16,400 nucleotides of DNA from Planctomycetota bacterium (GTDB lineage: Bacteria; Planctomycetota; Planctomycetia; Pirellulales; Lacipirellulaceae), in the NCBI GenBank assembly GCA_013151315.1, contig JAADIN010000094.1, positions 1-16,400 of the forward strand, given 5' to 3'. A program made the position numbers and the translations under genes. Positions 14,595 through 16,400 of the stretch are shown here, piece after piece (position 1 is the stretch's first letter; each line of letters begins with the position of its first letter). The notes beneath the pieces were generated by a model. The model did not search any database. It worked only from the letters and a program-made list of their open reading frames with translations, and was not told the DNA's origin.

Positions 14595-16046
14595 ATGCTC
14601 GACCGCCCCTTACTGAAACTGCGTCGAATTCTAACGATCGCCCCCTTCATTCTTGGAACAGCCCTTGGAATAGCCAATACCGAAGCGTGGGCCATTCAAG
14701 GTCTGAGCAGCCCGCTTGATGCCGGAGGAAGCGACCAGCTCGAGCCGTTTCGCACTGTTGGCTCTGGCTGGACTACGACCTCCTCAGGAACCTCAAGCCT
14801 CGGTGCGCCTGTCGACCTCACCTGGAGCATGGCGCCGGACGGCACCAACTTGCCCCGGGGTCTTGGCGAACCCGCTTCTCCCAACAACCTCATCGCTTTC
14901 TTAGATGGCATTCACCAGGGCGGAGCCAGCCCAGGCGGCGCCGATCTCACCCAACGCGATTGGTTCCCGCTGGTCGAATCCTCGTTCGAGCGTTGGGATG
15001 CGGTCTCGGGTGTGAACTTCACCTACGAACCCAACGACGATGGAGCGTCCTTTAGCCCCTTTACCGGGGGCGTCCTGGGCACTCGCGGAGACTATCGCAT
15101 TGGCGGCCACTCTATCGATGGGCAGATTAGTCCCACCTTCTTGGCATACAATTACTTCCCCAACTATGCGGAGATGGTCATCGACACCGATGAAATTGAC
15201 CGCTGGGGCAATCCCGAGGAAAATTTCATTCGCTTTCGCAACATGCTGATGCACGAAATGGGACACGGTTTGGGTCTCAATCATCTCGAATCGTCGGACG
15301 CCGATTTTTTGATGGAGCCCTTTCTGGCAACTGCTTTCGATGGGCCTCAGCTTGACGATATCTTGGGCATACATCGTCTGTACGGCGACGCGAACGAGGA
15401 AAACGGCGGCAACGACACCTATCTCAACGCCACGTCGCTCGGTAAATTTCGGCCTGGAAAAAGCAGGTCGTACGGCGTCGATGCGGGAGATGCCGTCGTC
15501 GATCCCGGAGATACAGACTTTCTGAGTATCGACGACGACTCGGACGTGGACTTCTTTCGTTTCACGGTCAAGACGCCTAGCCTTGTCGATCTCACGCTAA
15601 CGCCGTTGGGGCCTACCTACCAGGAAGGCCGGCAGAACGGTGTTCAAACTGCCTTCGATACTTCCGCGCAAAGCGATCTGATACTCACGGTATTCGATAG
15701 CGATGGCACCTCGGTCCTCGAATTCGCCAACAACACCGGTAGCGGGTTGGCCGAAGAAATCAGCAGCTTGAGGCTCGACACCGCGGGCGAATATTTTGTG
15801 CAGGTCCAAGGGATGCAAAATGCCGCCCAATTTTATCAGCTTGATATTGATGTCGAATTCGCCTTCCCAAGTAACCCATTCGACTTGTTCGACCAATTTT
15901 TCGGCAATTCCAACCCCTTCGATCGCGTTGAAGACGCCTTTGCGAGAATTCCTCTTCTTACGATCTTCAATGTTCCGGAGCCTTCTTCAGGGCTGCTGCT
16001 GTTTGCGGGGTTTGCAATCTGTGGGTTTTGTCGCCGAAGCCGATGA
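14595..16046 (+). CDS. Secreted matrixin-like zinc protease with PEP-CTERM tail
   Basis: This 483-residue protein has a signal peptide (RRILTIAPFILGTALGIANT, cleavage likely after AWA at 33). The zinc site is HEMGHGLGLNH, with His220, Glu221, His224 and His230, followed by a Met-turn candidate at Met240 (FLMEPF). This is the matrixin/metzincin pattern. Residues about 275-420 look like a bacterial pre-peptidase C-terminal (PPC) beta domain, with VDFFRFTVKTPSLVDLTLTP and GEYFVQVQG. The end, VPEPSSGLLLFAGFAICGFC followed by RRSR, is a PEP-CTERM sorting signal: Pro-Glu-Pro, a hydrophobic helix and an Arg cluster, processed by exosortase. The protein is thus expected to be exported and sorted to the surface or matrix. 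The start has only a weak AGG 9 nt upstream. The substrate is unknown. Confidence 0.9.
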   Translation: MLDRPLLKLRRILTIAPFILGTALGIANTEAWAIQGLSSPLDAGGSDQLEPFRTVGSGWTTTSSGTSSLGAPVDLTWSMAPDGTNLPRGLGEPASPNNLIAFLDGIHQGGASPGGADLTQRDWFPLVESSFERWDAVSGVNFTYEPNDDGASFSPFTGGVLGTRGDYRIGGHSIDGQISPTFLAYNYFPNYAEMVIDTDEIDRWGNPEENFIRFRNMLMHEMGHGLGLNHLESSDADFLMEPFLATAFDGPQLDDILGIHRLYGDANEENGGNDTYLNATSLGKFRPGKSRSYGVDAGDAVVDPGDTDFLSIDDDSDVDFFRFTVKTPSLVDLTLTPLGPTYQEGRQNGVQTAFDTSAQSDLILTVFDSDGTSVLEFANNTGSGLAEEISSLRLDTAGEYFVQVQGMQNAAQFYQLDIDVEFAFPSNPFDLFDQFFGNSNPFDRVEDAFARIPLLTIFNVPEPSSGLLLFAGFAICGFCRRSR

Positions 16047-16135
16047 GCCCCGCCGATTGGCTTGATCTTCTAGGCGTGAATGACTTCCCCCTTGAAAATT
16101 CGCCTCGGTTTTGCCATGGTAGACGGGTCACGTAA

Positions 16136-16219
16136 GCCCGAGTGGCGGAATTGGCAGACGCGCATGGTTCAGGTCCATGTCCACGCAAGTGGGTGGAGGT
16201 TCAAATCCTCTCTCGGGTA
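16136..16219 (+). tRNA. tRNA-Leu (anticodon CAG)
   Basis: An 84-nt class II tRNA folds by eye. The acceptor GCCCGAG pairs with CTCGGGT (G1:U72 wobble), with discriminator A16219. The D arm is GCG/CGC; the anticodon stem CATGG/CCATG holds loop TTCAGGT, giving CAG. A long variable arm CCAC-GCAA-GTGG and the T loop TTCAAAT with stem GGAGG/CCTCT follow. CCA is not encoded. CAG reads CUG leucine codons. Confidence 0.95.
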
Positions 16220-16400
16220 CTTTTGCAGGGTCTAGTGCAAGTAAGAGACGAGGCATCGACGACACTTAAATGCTAGCTAGTTAAGCAGTTACCGTTCCCG
16301 CCGAACGAACGGGTGTTCTCAAGCGAAAGGCTTTGTCTCTCGCTTCCATGCGTTGCAGTTGGAAATAGCCGAAAACTTTGTGCTTTTTTATTGACCCGTA

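Noticed and set aside
16220..16400. Gene or element downstream of tRNA-Leu
   Set aside because: There is no start with a binding site, no attachment-site-like repeat of the tRNA 3' end and no integrase; only a small AAGCGA/TCGCTT inverted repeat near 16321-16346.

Overview
The window looks like chromosomal DNA of a planctomycete (Pirellulales-like). The grounds are the McsA/McsB-type pair, a matrixin-type protease with a PEP-CTERM sorting tail, a VWA protein of a planctomycete-typical 'FFGT..EGKR' family, a lipoprotein of a kind I associate with this phylum, scattered single-gene transcription units, and gaps filled with palindromic repeats. A Gram-negative-type envelope is implied by kdsA (Kdo synthesis). 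The assignment is inference from gene content; there is no rRNA to confirm it.

Layout. 1-946 (minus): mcsA followed by the 5' part of mcsB (protein arginine kinase, running off the left edge). 1148-2686 (plus): trpE. 2691-2730: a perfect 40-bp palindrome that fills the gap between the convergent trpE and pyrF. 2738-3679 (minus): pyrF, GTG start. 3721-4545: a gene graveyard, with an internally deleted sialate O-acetylesterase remnant and an in-frame chimera of an IS256-type transposase N-terminus and an IS3-type OrfA tail. 4554-5411 (minus): an SDR oxidoreductase. 5430-5534: a nested inverted-repeat element. 5543-6643 (minus): a PhyH-fold Fe(II)/2-oxoglutarate enzyme whose metal motif reads H-Q-A instead of H-x-D, the signature of the non-haem iron halogenases. 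6878-8137 (plus): a membrane-anchored VWA protein. 8138-8848: a long gap with a terminator-like hairpin, a possible 47-codon ORF and a second nested palindrome. 8849-9679 (plus): kdsA, of the metal-dependent class. 9735-11741 (plus): a transglutaminase-like protein that appears to lack its catalytic Cys. 11875-13245 (minus): a lipoprotein, downstream of holA (13344-14429, minus). 14595-16046 (plus): the secreted matrixin-like protease. 16136-16219: tRNA-Leu(CAG).

Most genes are housekeeping (Trp, pyrimidine, Kdo, replication, protein quality control) and do not form one system. The part most worth following up is the minus-strand pair 6643-4554: a halogenase-like oxygenase followed by an SDR, separated by a 105-bp nested palindrome. 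If the H-Q-A reading is functional, this pair would be a candidate free-standing halogenation/oxidoreduction unit. That is inference; no carrier protein, NRPS or PKS gene is present in the window.
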